In this document: positions 24,401-34,943 of the stretch, piece after piece | How the letters are laid out: the number at the start of each line of letters is the position of its first letter | Numbering within the stretch: position 1 is the first letter of the stretch | Assembly: GCA_037783415.1 (NCBI GenBank) | Contig: JAZGTN010000180.1 | Location: 124,001-188,000 of the forward strand | Direction of reading: 5' to 3' | Length of the DNA: 64,000 bases | From: Leptasterias polaris | Taxonomy: Eukaryota > Echinodermata > Asteroidea > Forcipulatida > Asteriidae | Notes under the pieces: generated by a model | The model's database searches: none | The model's input: only the letters and a program-made list of their open reading frames with translations | Told to the model about the DNA's origin: nothing | Made by a program: the position numbers and the translations under genes

Positions 24401-27400
24401 TTCAACAGGGCTGTTTTTCATGAAAGATACTTGCATGGAGGCACATTTCTCAGGATTAAGTTTCATATGGTTCAGTGTGGCCCAGTTCTCAAATTCATCA
24501 AGGTGATCTTGCATGACAGATGGTTCATTGTATGCTCTTGTCTCAATCAAAGTTAGATCATCTACGTACTTCAGGGATGTAAGGGAGGTATCCGAGGCTG
24601 CATCATTAACCATGGTAACAAAACCAAGGGGGCCAATGCGAGTACCTTGGGGTACACCACCGTTTAACTTGATCCAATCGCTGGTTTCACCTTGGTAGCG
24701 AACACATTGTTCTCTTTCGGTGAACATTATGGTCAACTACATCGAAGGCCTTGCTAAAATCGGTAATAACAACAGAGCTTACGTGACCAGGCTTATCAGA
24801 ATTCATAAGCAAAGTGTCCATAAGTTTCACCAGGTAATGAGTGGTAGAGACTCCCCTACAATTACCGTACTGGTTGGGGTCAATTGATTTCTCCAAGTCC
24901 TTGTGCAGCCACTCTGCCATGAAACCTTCCGCAACTTTCGCAAAGTGGTCAGTCAAGGATATTGGTCTTAACTTGTCCCAAGTCGCTGGTTTTGATTTGG
25001 GTATAGGGACGACCACGGCTCTCTTCCATCGAGGTGGGACAATACCTTCATGGTAGGATTGATTTAGAATATTCGTGAGAGGTTTGCTGAGTTCATACGC
25101 GAACTCTCTGATTAACCGTGCAGATATACCATCAGGTCCAGGGGCTTTCCCCGGCTTTGTCTTCCTCAACATGTCATAAACTTCGTAGTCCTGAACAATG
25201 GGACAGGGGTGTTGATTAGGTCGATACACAGGGAGTTGAGAAGTGTCGAGGGCTTCCAGATCTTTAGCAACCGAAACAAAGGTGTCGTTGATACTGCTTG
25301 CCATGGCTTGAAAATCTTGGGCGTCCACACCGGGAGGGGGCTGTGTATACGTACACGACTGAGAGTTGTTCAAATTGGCCATCAAAATCTGCTTATACCA
25401 CTCAGCTGGGTTGGCTTTTTTGTGTCGTTGGACTTAGTTTTGAAATGTTCTTCTTTGGCCTTAGCGATTTTGCGTCGGACCTTGTTTCGTAGTCGTTTCC
25501 ATTTGCAAGAACGATGCTCGTGGTGGAAAACATGTTGGCGCTTCCGGATAAGTCGTTTGATGTAAGTAGTCATCCATGGTTTGTCAGTACTGTGAAGTGT
25601 CATGGTTTTGGCAGGGAAGTAGTAGTCTGTTTGATTGCAAGGTGTCATAAAATGCATCACATTTCTCGATAGCACTTGTTTTTTGATGAACTTCTAACCA
25701 GTCATGATCCACAATCCAAACTCCAAACACTCTGATGTCTGAGTCTCTCATAGGTCGTACAACTCGGGACCGCTTTGTGTTTATCTTTGTGAGGGTGCTG
25801 TTCAAAGGTGACCAAAGAACTGAAGAATGGTCGCTTGTACCAACCGGGGAACATATTTCAGGGACATTGTAGTAACTGGCCAGGTTGGTGATGATTTGGT
25901 CAAGGATCGCGTCTTTACGTGTAGGTTGGTTCACCACTTGCGACAGCCCGTTCCCAGAGCAAATCTGACTGGTATCGAGGTGGTTAAGGTCACCGAACAA
26001 GGTCACACCAGCGTGCGGGTAGTTGGTGTGAATATAGTCGAAGCCATCCAGTAAATGTTCAATAAGTTCATGTTCATGGGTACTGTTAGGTGGATGATAA
26101 ATGATTGCATAAAAAAGCACAGCAATATCACGAGGTAGTCTTTGCGGTCTGGCTTTGACCCACATTACTTCAAGATGGTCTGGTACTATGGCATCAAATC
26201 TTTGAACCCCCAAGTTCTCACGAGCATAAATGGCTACCCCACCTCCACGTCTATGCAAACGGTTCTTTGTCATGAGGGCGTAATCCTTGATCTGGAAATG
26301 TTCCATTGGGTTTCCAGAAGAAAACCATGACTCTGACACTCCAGCAATATCAACATTCAAGTCTTTCAACATTGTACTGAATTCATCGAACTTGTTGTTT
26401 AAGGACCGGGGGTTGCAGAGGTAGACTTTGGGTAGTAAACGTGCTTTAGGATTTACTACAGCTGCCGGTATAGTAGCTAGGTTTGCATGGCAAACTCCTC
26501 TGCCTTTTTGAAAGTTGTTTTGAAGACGAGTTGTAATACGGATAGTTATTTGTCTATATTTACTTTTGCCAGAGCGACAGCCACGACGTGTGACTTTGGC
26601 TATCTTTAATTCTTTCATCAAGTTCCACAATGCTGGCACAATAGTACTCTTTGTTCTAAGAAGCTCACTGGAATCGCGTATGTTCAAAAGAGCCTCCTTT
26701 GTATAGCTGTACATTGTCTGATTGTCACTCACTGATGCGTGCAAAGCTATGGTAGCACAGTGATGTAATGCAACGCTCAAGCATGCATGTACATGTACAT
26801 GTAGATGTAGGCAGGCATGCATATTATAGTGCATGTAATGAATGGTGGTAAAACTTTAGTTCAGATCAAGTAAAGGACGAAGCAAAATCCTGTTAGATGT
26901 GCAGAAATATCAGTTCAAATGGCACCAAAAAAGTCTAGCATATACACAAGTACTCACGCAATCAGCATACACTTATCTTGGAGGTTAAAATCATTGGGGA
27001 TTGGCCAGTCTCGCTTTTCTATTGAGAACTGGTCTTTTAGTCGGAAAATTTAGAGGACTGGCGCCAGATTTGCAGTATGAATCACTTTTGTTGCAGCTAG
27101 CTATTGAACAGGATCATTCTACCCACCTCCACCCCCCTATACACCACCTCCACCCCCCTATACACCACCTCCACCCCCCTATACACCACCTCCACCCCCC
27201 TATACACCACCTCCACCCCCCTATACACCACCTTTTTGAGGTGGCGAGCGGATAAGAGCACCGGACTCGAGCTCTGGTGTTTCTGTTCAGCAGAGTGTGG
27301 GTTTGAGTCCTGGTCATGACACTTGTGTCCTTATTAAGCAAGACACTTAACCATTATTGCTTCGTCCTTCGGATGGGACGTAAAGCCGTTGGTCCCGTGT

Positions 27401-28381
27401 GTTGTGTAATGCACGTAAAAGAACCCAGTGCACTTATCGAAAAGAGAAGGGGTTTGCCCCGGTGTTCCTGGTTTGATTGGCTGCATATTGCGCCACAGCA
27501 CCTTGTAAACCATTACATGGTGCTATGTAAAGAAATAGGTCTCAAAATTCAAAAAGTAGCTCCACATATATACCTTGCAGGAAAATACTGACTGTTGAAG
27601 CGCCTTGAGCGTCACTGAGTGACGGATATGAGCGCTATATAAGAAGCCACTATTATTATAATATTGTAAGGCTCTCCTTGACAGTGTGTAGCATTGGAAT
27701 GTGTTTGGTGTATTTTATGGGATCAGGACTGCCAATGCCTTTTTAAAATTATTTTCCTTTTAAATTAAAGACGAATTTGTAAGCATAGTTTGGGCGCCTA
27801 TCAGTTCTCAGGTGGTGCTACTCCGACTGTGGGTACGCACTGTGCATTGACGGCTACAATTGTAATGCAATTTTTACAAACTTTCAATCATTCCTTTATT
27901 TACTGTGTAAAAGGACTTAGCTAGCTGCCAAGTATAGGCCTACTTACTTTTACAGGCCTTGGCAAGCTGCCAAGTATAGGGACTTGATTTTTCACTGGCC
28001 TTGGCAAGCTGCCATGGTATAGGCCAACTTGACTTTTTATTTGAGTGTGAGCAAGCATGCTCATAGGAGGGCAAACCTGCCCTATGTTTGTTTGGAAAAA
28101 TGTTCAAGGGCAAACCTGCCCTTAATGGTTTGCATGGTTCCCTCTATGGGTGCCCATTTACTATTTGTACTGTTCGCTTATCACCAAGGCACTGTTAACT
28201 ATTGTTGTTGTTGTTTTAGTTTTTCCCCTCTTTTGTTTGTTAGTTTTCATAAACTATAGATTAATCGGTTTTATTCGTTTTGGTTTCCTGCAGGGGCATA
28301 ACAGCTGATGAGAACACCAACACCAACAACAGCAGCCGAGCCAAGAGCAGCAAAAAGACAGGTGTCTGCGTAGCACTGTGA
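17144..28381 (+). CDS. AK: Arginine kinase of the creatine-kinase-derived echinoderm type
   Basis: The coding exons are 17144-17321, 18365-18469, 18905-19072, 19297-19468, 19793-19916, 20418-20619, 21229-21397 and 28294-28381. All have GT-AG introns and phases that match. The long form has 401 residues; the short form stops at 21399-21401 after 373. The enzyme transfers phosphate between ATP and a guanidino substrate to buffer cellular ATP. Family motifs are NEEDHLR (Glu222), the reactive-Cys segment [10 protein letters not shown] (Cys275), SSRIRTGR and LRLQKRGT. The body is creatine-kinase-like. However, the guanidino-specificity region between GVDNA and LAGDE is only six residues (DFHLGV), four shorter than in creatine kinases, as in arginine kinases. 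I therefore call arginine kinase. A creatine kinase remains possible without an assay. A 5' UTR acceptor lies at 17111-17112. The alternative C-termini are described separately. Confidence 0.93.
18121..18322. repeat. Triplicated 67-bp repeat before kinase exon 2
   Basis: Three nearly identical copies start at 18121, 18188 and 18255 (TCTACATGTATTGATTG...). Each contains ATTGTTTC and GAAACAAT around a 10-base spacer, and a TTTCTTTAG pyrimidine-AG acceptor-like word. The array ends about 40 bp before the exon 2 splice acceptor. Confidence 0.95.
21229..21412 (+). promoter_or_regulatory. AK: Kinase exon 7 with tandem splice donors around the stop codon
   Basis: Exon 7 encodes [20 protein letters not shown] through ESIDELLPM. 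At its end two GTAAGT sequences occur at 21398-21403 and 21407-21412, exactly 9 nt apart. Between the two donor cuts lies TAA (21399-21401), in frame after ATG. Using the first donor removes the stop and joins exon 8 in phase (AT plus G gives Met). Using the second donor, or not splicing, leaves a protein ending LLPM. The base before the first GT is T rather than the usual G, so that donor relies on its perfect intronic half. Confidence 0.8.
21665..21786. mobile_element. MITE-like element, GGGCCCAA family
   Basis: GGGCCCAACTTGATG at the left and TTGGACCC at the right form the ends. Nested inside are the inverted words TGCTTACCGTGGAATT and GAATTTTGTGGTAAGCA. It lies in kinase intron 7. Confidence 0.65.
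22647..22910. mobile_element. 264-bp MITE with ~85-bp terminal inverted repeats and TA flanks
   Basis: The left arm starts CAGCAATCCTTCACCGATCT and the right arm ends AGATCGGTGAAGGATTGCTG. Complementarity continues for about 85 bases, to the CTGGGTGGTACTGCG / CGCAGTACCACCCAG words, around a short AT-rich loop. TA lies on both sides (22645-22646 and 22911-22912), as expected for Tc1/mariner-type insertion. It sits in kinase intron 7. The 142-codon frame crossing it is not a gene. Confidence 0.9.
23557..26870 (-). mobile_element. Jockey/CR1-type LINE, nearly full length, inactivated
   Basis: This non-LTR retrotransposon is antisense in kinase intron 7. An endonuclease segment (frame 25584-26834) shows [38 protein letters not shown] and SDHSSVLW. 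A linker continues in frame 25382-25675. The reverse transcriptase follows in frames 24687-25385 and 23846-24736, with [35 protein letters not shown] and the catalytic YVDD box, then the post-RT region ([15 protein letters not shown]). The 3' end has an ATCT-type microsatellite tail at 23556-23576. At least three frame changes (near 25620, 25400 and 24720) break the ORF. The one near 24720 also removes the short segment expected between VVDHN and the FTEREQ block. The superfamily is inferred from motifs. The exact 5' end is uncertain. Confidence 0.9.
27124..27233. repeat. 21-bp proline-codon minisatellite
   Basis: About 5.2 perfect copies of a 21-bp C-rich unit (CCTCCACCCCCCTATACACCA) occur. 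The unit is a multiple of three and stop-free, so it makes spurious ORFs on both strands. It directly precedes a SINE. Confidence 0.97.
27235..27662 (+). repeat. tRNA-derived SINE (family A), copy 2
   Basis: The head GAGGTGGCGAGCGGATAAGA with GGTTTGAGTCCTGG is followed by the CACTTGTGTCC body, a CTTCGGATGGGACGTAAAGC segment and a tail GAGCGCTATATAAGAAGCC ending in a TTA-type microsatellite. It lies in kinase intron 7. Confidence 0.88.
28294..28381 (+). CDS. AK: Kinase exon 8: polybasic tail with CaaX box
   Basis: A strong acceptor (TTTCCTGCAG, 28284-28293) is followed by 88 coding bases that join exon 7 in phase 2 and end at TGA 28379-28381. The encoded tail reads [20 protein letters not shown], then KTGVCVAL and stop. 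It is an Asn/Ser-rich linker, a basic cluster (RAKSSKK) and a terminal Cys-Val-Ala-Leu. Cys-aliphatic-aliphatic-Leu at the very C-terminus is the geranylgeranylation motif. The basic cluster plus lipid resembles the membrane anchors of small GTPases. I infer a membrane-attached kinase isoform. Alternatively this is 3' UTR that happens to read open. An AATAAA at 28776-28781 lies about 395 nt downstream. Confidence 0.7.
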
Positions 28382-31300
28382 TCCAGATTTAAATACACTT
28401 TCCTTTTATGACACGGACTGGTAGAGGGCATGAGACTCATAAACACTAAGCAAGCAAAATGTTGCTTAGCGCAAATAGCCCGAGTATCTATTGACTAATG
28501 CTTAGTCACTTTATCCACTCAATTTATTTTTGATGAGATTTGCAGCATGCCCTTTTCCAGTCTGTGATTTCCATACTGCTTCCACTGTAGACTATTATGA
28601 CTGGGCTAAAAGCTTGTCTTAGTTTGATCTCAGTTTGACCTCTAGAAAACAACAAATTGCCAAGAATTTGCAGACAGTTCAAACTCGGAACTTAAACTAT
28701 GGCAGCTTTTAAGGCAGGTCATAATACTGGCCCACCTCATTGATTTTTTCTACTTTTTGAAGTTACAGCAAAGACAATAAAAATATCCCCAACTTTCTTT
28801 AAGAATTTTGCGTTGTATATAATAATGCTATCATTTTTTATTTTTTCTTACAGAGTGACCCTTTATACGACTGTTTGTGTGAATATTAATACTTTAATAT
28901 ATACTTTTCTCATTTGTTGCTTTCTGACAAACAAAATAACAAAACAAATTGGCTCAAAATGTTCCAATTTAAAAATAAACAACTGAAAAATGTATGATTA
29001 AAATGATAAAGTAATAATATATTTTTTTCTCTATATCTTGAAGTGTCTAAAATGAAGCAAATTTGAGTTCCAGTGCTATGCAAACAATAAGAATCTTCAA
29101 CTAGATTAGAATATGAATATTTATGATCACAAAGATACCGACAAAGACTAAGGCTGTTGCTTTGTATGGCTGTAATTGATATGCTTTAATATATGGGATG
29201 ATGATAATTTGGGGTTATTTCAGTTAGTTCTAGAGGTGTGTAAACATTGTGTGTTGTCCTTGATAAAAATATATATGGTCAGTATTTGCTGTGTGTTCCA
29301 TCTTTTACTATTTCACTTGGGGGGGGGGGGGGGTATGAAGTTTTGTCATTATACATTCGTTTTGTAGACTTAAAACCACACAATGTCCAAGGGCTGTTTT
29401 AATTAAGTTGTCATTCAGTAGGACTGTTTATTGAATGGGTATAGACCTGGAGAATTTGCCATTCTGTAACAGGATTTCTTACACACATAAATTTGCCATT
29501 TGGTAACCAAAAGAAAAATCCTAATAACTACATCCATTGTGCCATAAACAAGTACATTCCTGTAATTACACGTGTGTGCCCAGCTGAAAGACCATATGAT
29601 TACCCAAGGCAAAAAACATAGTGAAAAAGAAACAATAATGCTTTAATTTCAGAAAACCAGTTGTGCTGACATAACTTGGATTCATGGACCACATGATCTT
29701 ATGTTAAAACACCATTTCATCTGTAATCAAATCTACCCAATATATACAAGACGTACATTTGTAAACTAGAACTCCATGTAAAAATAAGTTCCTATTCCAA
29801 TGTTGGCATGTGTGATTATAATAAAGTAAGCAACGTTAAATAAACTATTTGGTCCTTGTATTATTGTGCGACTTCTCACATGGACTTGATTATCATGGCT
29901 GTCTTGTGTCGGTGTGTGTAAAGTCTTGAAGTACTTCGTGCGTGGACTTGTGCAAAACAGCTTTTCTTCTCCTTGCTGTGCGTTATTTTATCATGTTCTT
30001 TACTTTATTGTGAAGCAGCCATCTTGGTTTTCTCTCATTTATATCAATGTAACCAAAGCGAGGCTTGAAGGTCAAGTTAGTCGGACCTTTTTGTTATGAG
30101 ACTTGGTATTCTGTATAGACCATGTTACTTTTGTTTACAGAAATAGTAACCTTGTATATTCTAACACAGGCCATATGGGAAATTTTTCATTTTGTGTCAT
30201 AATTTTCACGAGTTACAAAAGCAACAGCTGTACAGCTTTTGAGATGTCCCCCCTTTCTTCATATCAAAAGTTGAGAAAAATCAGACAGTGCAATCTCCAT
30301 AAAACATAAAATTTGTTGTTTTCTTCCATTGAGCTGTGTACAAATGTGCCTGCCGGAAGTCCAGGTTCTGTGGCTCTTTTGTAAACATGTGATGTCACAG
30401 GTCACATCGTCTATTAATACATCGTGATTTAAGGATCTTTCATTCAATTCCTTGAGAGTTTTGATAAACATTCAGGATATTTTCTTCAAAAATCACTTCA
30501 CTTTTAAAAATAATTGCAAGTTACCCAACGTCATGGTTCTGCGCTAGCTGTGTAAGTGCCAAATTTCTGTGCTAGCTGTGTAAGTAACAAAATGAAGGCC
30601 TATGCACACGCACAAGCAAAACGATCTTGAGCAAGTTCGGGTGCTAACCTTTAGTAAATTTGCCATTTAAATCACGCATGCGTGGTCTGTGGTTAACTCG
30701 AACGCGTTTAGTCAATTGATTCGTCAAAATATGGCAACCGTATGATAATGTATCGAACAGGGAAAAAAATGTACAAAATTACTTATCGTGCAATGATAAT
30801 TATAATCTTAATAACTGAAACATTTCATCGGCAAAAACCTACCATTCATCGTTAAACCAACTTTTTGTGTGATTGCAAAAGTTCACAAAACATAACCGCC
30901 ATCTTGACAAAGTGATGAAACTTCGTTAGTTGACTAGAGAAACGGGTGCTCTGGGGCTAGGTTGATCCAGTTAGACTAGCTAGTAAAACCGCACAGCGTT
31001 CGAGTGACATCTAGATTGACTATGGTTAAGTCTAGTCCACACTCGGCCTCCCTAACTTGCTCCTTGCTAACCAGTGAAATACACTTCTGCTTGGTGCAAT
31101 TTTTTCGCTAATAGTATTGCAGAGAAATCCTGAGAGGTGTTTTCCCAAAGATATCACTTTAAAAATAAATCACTGACATTTCAAATGGAATGAAAGCAAT
31201 ATTTACTAAACATTTCCTTGAATTGCTCCGACTTAACACAAGAAAGAAAATACAAGGTTCATATTGCTATTGTTTCTTTAATTCAAGCACCAATGATTGA

Positions 31301-31682
31301 TAGTAAATATTTAAGCCCAGTTATTACTTCAGGTCAAAGCAAAGACATGTGATGCAAACAATCTGTACAAGTAGTTTTCAAATTGTGATTATTCGCTTCA
31401 CTTTGGCAGTTCGCATGTAGTTTGAACTGTGTTTTATGAATGGTTAAATATAATGTACAGTTAGATCAGATGGTACATAAACATCAAACTACACATTGCT
31501 CGTTATTACATGAATTTACAAGAAAGGTTATACAATAATTTTATCATTTCAGAATCTTCTTATGTTTTATTTGAAGACACATACATTATTGCTTTGACAA
31601 TTTAACCAGAAAATCTATACGGACAGTTGTTTTTAACATTGAATCTGTTCAAACACTGCACTAGATAACATAAGAGTTTTAC
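28382..31682. other. Intergenic stretch between convergent genes
   Basis: The first few hundred bases are the probable kinase 3' UTR. Beyond that I see no gene. A poly(G) run lies at about 29320-29333. A small duplication of a GCTAGCTGTGTAAGT word lies at 30540-30590. Confidence 0.5.
28776..28781 (+). terminator. AK: Candidate polyadenylation signal for the kinase gene
   Basis: This canonical AATAAA is the first good one I see after the exon 8 stop. Another lies at 29820-29825. Which is used cannot be told from sequence. Confidence 0.5.
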
Positions 31683-32098
31683 TTGACCCTCCAACTCTTG
31701 GAAACATTTTCCAGTGAATTCATTGAACATTTTAAAACCTTTTACCAGTATAGGTTGTGTTTAGTTGAAAAATTGCGTACAATTTACTTGTATGCATTCA
31801 ACACATGCAATCATATTGCAGGCTATCATTTAAAACCACATTGGATGACATTGAATGATCGGACAGTAGGAGGGTTGACTTCGTACAATGTAGTTACATT
31901 CACTGTATGATACCACATTACAGGATGGTATTTCTATCATTCAAAACCACAGTGGATGATATTAATGGTCTGACAGTAGGAGGGTTGACTTTGTACACTG
32001 TAGTTACATTCACTGTATGATACCACATTACAGGATGGTGTTTCTATCATACAAAACCACAGTGGATGATATTAATGGTCAGACAGTAGGAGGGTTAT
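31683..32098. mobile_element. MITE of the TTAACCCTCC family with tandemly expanded right half
   Basis: The left end TTGACCCTCCAACTC matches the family end TTAACCCTCCTA. The right end ACAGTAGGAGGGTTGA first occurs at about 31863-31878. A 110-bp segment ending in it is then repeated, so the same end recurs near 31973 and 32083. Related simple copies lie at 41503-41690 and 59124-59383. Confidence 0.75.
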
Positions 32099-32349
32099 AA
32101 AAGTTCCATGTTTACTTTGACCATAGCAGTACTATTATCCTTAGTTTCACACAATAGCTGGCTCCCTCCACTGAGTCTTTGGCTGCGGCTAATTCATGGC
32201 TCCTTACAATTGCTACACATTTCAAGTAAGTATTCATTGTACTTCACATTGCTACAACCTCAAATAAAAAACCTATGGAATTTCAGGAAAAGGCTTGCGG
32301 TAGACCGCTACTTAAACTATATGAAACTATAATGGCTGCCTTCTCACCT

Positions 32350-32472
32350 GGGCCAATTTCATGGTATAACTGCTTACCACAGAATTCTGCGCTTACTGTT
32401 CATAGAATATTGTACCCTACAGGGACTGTAAGCACAGACTTCTGTGGTATGCAGCACCATGAAATTTGGCCC
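32350..32472. mobile_element. MITE-like element, GGGCCAATTTCATG family
   Basis: The ends GGGCCAATTTCATGG and CCATGAAATTTGGCCC are inverted. Inside, CTTACCACAGAATTCTG pairs imperfectly with the CAGACTTCTGTGG region, so the whole 123 bp can fold as one hairpin. Confidence 0.8.
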
Positions 32473-34570
32473 TGTTGTACACAATTCCTTACATTTTTAT
32501 GCCCAGAGTAGTACATTGTACATATGCATCACTCACCAAGTGTTTTGTGAAAAAACAAAACATTAATAGTTCTTTTGTCGTCTTCGTCGAGTTGTTGAGC
32601 TCATTAAAAACAATAAGTCACGTCACATCACGTCACAATTGGTTTGATCGTACTTACAAATCATAAGCTGCGATATTGCAACTTATTGGAAATAGTTTAT
32701 GGTCGAACATTGTGGATTATAGTTGTAACATTAGCATAACTGTACTGAATGTCATGTTTAATCAATACATAAAGGTTTTATCTTACAATGACAGAGGCAG
32801 ATCATACAGTAATGTCAAGTTCTGTAACAATTAACAAGACTCATTACATGTAGGGACAAATGGACAATCCTAATACTTGCATTGTTTAGGCTGATATATA
32901 TCTAGTACTATTAAGAAAAACACACACATTTATCTAGAAATAATTCAGGAGAATTACAGGGTGTTTTTATGAAAGAAATATGACTAAAAGTAACGATGTT
33001 AAAGAAAATTAATCTATTGTAAGTGAGGTTAAAAGGCAAAACCCTGGTTAAAAATCTATCATGAAAGGAACCCTTGAATCCAGCAAAAAAATAAATAAAA
33101 CAAAAAGGAAATTTCTGGGAATCTTAACCCTACCGCCACCCCATGTTCATTTGATGCAATTTTCCTGGAGAAAATGCAGACTCAAGATGCTAACCCTGAG
33201 GTAATCTGGCTTAAGCGTACTCCCAAGCAAGGGTGGTTAATTCCACAGAAATTGCTATTTTTGGATGTTTGACATGGTAAAAAAAAAAATCCCAGGAATT
33301 TCCAATCTTAATTGCTAAGCAAATCGTGATGTCACAATACAAATCAATATGGTGATATTGACAACTCATTTTAAGACAAGTCTTAATGCTTTGTGAAATA
33401 CAACCCAAGATTAGTTACTTACCCTAATTGACATGATTTCATAACACGTCCAACAATAACCATAAAAATATATCTTGTATTCCTTCGTCAAATCCAACTT
33501 TTGGCAGTAAAATTTACAAAAAATAATTATTTCATTCCAAATAAAGGTTTCTTGGATTCCAAAATGTTTACAAATATAAAGAAGCAAGAAGATAACATTG
33601 TATGTTGAGTAAGGAATAAAAGAGATTTTTCAAAGCACACTATTACGTTCTGTGTGTAAAAACATCTACCAACATTGTCCTTCACCTTCAATCTTACTGT
33701 CAATTAAATGAGGAGGTTTAATTTTTCAGTCATAATCTCTTATTTTGTTTGGAAGCATTTTAAGGAAAAGTTGTGATGGACATCGTCCAATTGCACAAAA
33801 GAACATTACAGTTGACTCTCGTTATAACACGGTCGCTGGGACTGGCCAAATTACCTCTATATAACAGGAACGTTGTTACAAGAGGACAGCAAACCAAAAA
33901 CACAAAGTAGAAAATGAGATTGTGGACTTAAGAATGTACACTTTATAAGCAGAGTGTCTTTATAACATGCTCTTTATAGCGAGGGTTGATTATACACTAT
34001 TGTCAAGGTGGACTGGTGAACTTGTGTTACTTGTGTTTCTTCTGCACAAATCTCCACTACCAAACTTAGCTTGGAAGTCTCTATAGTCTGGTGCCTTTTG
34101 ACACATTGGTTTAATAATCAATCATAGAACTAATCATGATAGTATACAGGGAACCAAACAAAGATGGCCATGACATGATTAAATGTCTAAGGAAAAAAAA
34201 AATCTGTTTCAAACTGCTTTACAACCCAAACTGACCTGTGTTCAATAGTCTTCACAGTACAGTCTTTACTTTATTTTTGCAAAAAAGTTTAATGCTACAA
34301 TAAATGAATCAACGTCTAATCTGATCAGTGTATAAGAAAACATGCATTTTTATTAGTTGTCCCATGTACAGATTGTGAGATAACTAATATAGTAAGTTAT
34401 ACATGTTCAGGTTGGTAGGACATCAATCAACATAACTGCACCAAACTCTCTATGGATGATCCTGAACAGTCTAATGCATGATACAACTACAACAGCCAGA
34501 AGAAGGAATATGAAATTATCAAAATTCCCAATGAATTTAGATTCAAATAAGAAAAGTCCATAATGATATC
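32473..34570. other. Intergenic stretch downstream of pyruvate carboxylase
   Basis: No gene is recognised, apart from the probable pogo-like MITE at 33809-33995. Sequence near 34270 (TTTATT on the plus strand) could be a distal polyadenylation signal for the minus-strand gene. Confidence 0.45.
33809..33995. mobile_element. Probable pogo/Tigger-like MITE
   Basis: The left end TACAGTTGACTCTCGTTATA and the inverted right end TATAGCGAGGGTTGATTATA match at most positions. TA-type flanks and the CTCGTTATAAC wording resemble pogo-family termini. It is about 187 bp and non-coding. Confidence 0.6.
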
Positions 34571-34572
34571 AG

Positions 34573-34578
34573 TTTATT
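34573..34578 (-). terminator. PC: Candidate polyadenylation signal for pyruvate carboxylase
   Basis: TTTATT on the plus strand reads AATAAA on the minus strand, about 117 nt after the PC stop codon. Confidence 0.55.
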
Positions 34579-34694
34579 TTTTTCTACTAGCTTAGTCAAT
34601 CCCCCATTTATCACAATATAAATATTTGTATACTATAAAAATTAACATGTAGTACTTAGGTTGATGTAGTCTGTAGTACTTAGGTTGATGAAGT

Positions 34695-34943
34695 CTATGC
34701 TATCTCAACTAAGAGGTCATCTCCTTCTACTGCTAACCCTTTCCTTGCATGAAGACTCTTGACTGTACCAGCTATAGGTGCTCTTACAACCATCTCCATC
34801 TTCATAGCACTCAGGACCACAATAGGAGCATCTTTCTCTACTTTATCTCCTAGTTGTACCCTAACATCAATCACTTCACCTGGCATTGGAGCACCAATGG
34901 ATCCCTTTACACCCTGCTGTGCTTTAGGATGGATGTTGATCTC
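34695..34943 (-). CDS. PC: PC exon 18: biotin carboxyl carrier domain
   Basis: Residues 1148-1229. [20 protein letters not shown] begins the biotinyl fold. The acceptor lysine is Lys1195 in VLSAMKMEM. The protein ends GDDLLVEIA before TAG. The swinging biotin carries carboxyl from the biotin carboxylase site to the carboxyltransferase site. Confidence 0.97.
   Translation of the reverse strand, partial: EINIHPKAQQGVKGSIGAPMPGEVIDVRVQLGDKVEKDAPIVVLSAMKMEMVVRAPIAGTVKSLHARKGLAVEGDDLLVEIA

Noticed and set aside
27001..27341. Pro/His/Leu-rich plus-strand and Trp/Gly/Ile-rich minus-strand ORFs
   Set aside because: They are generated by the stop-free 21-bp minisatellite.
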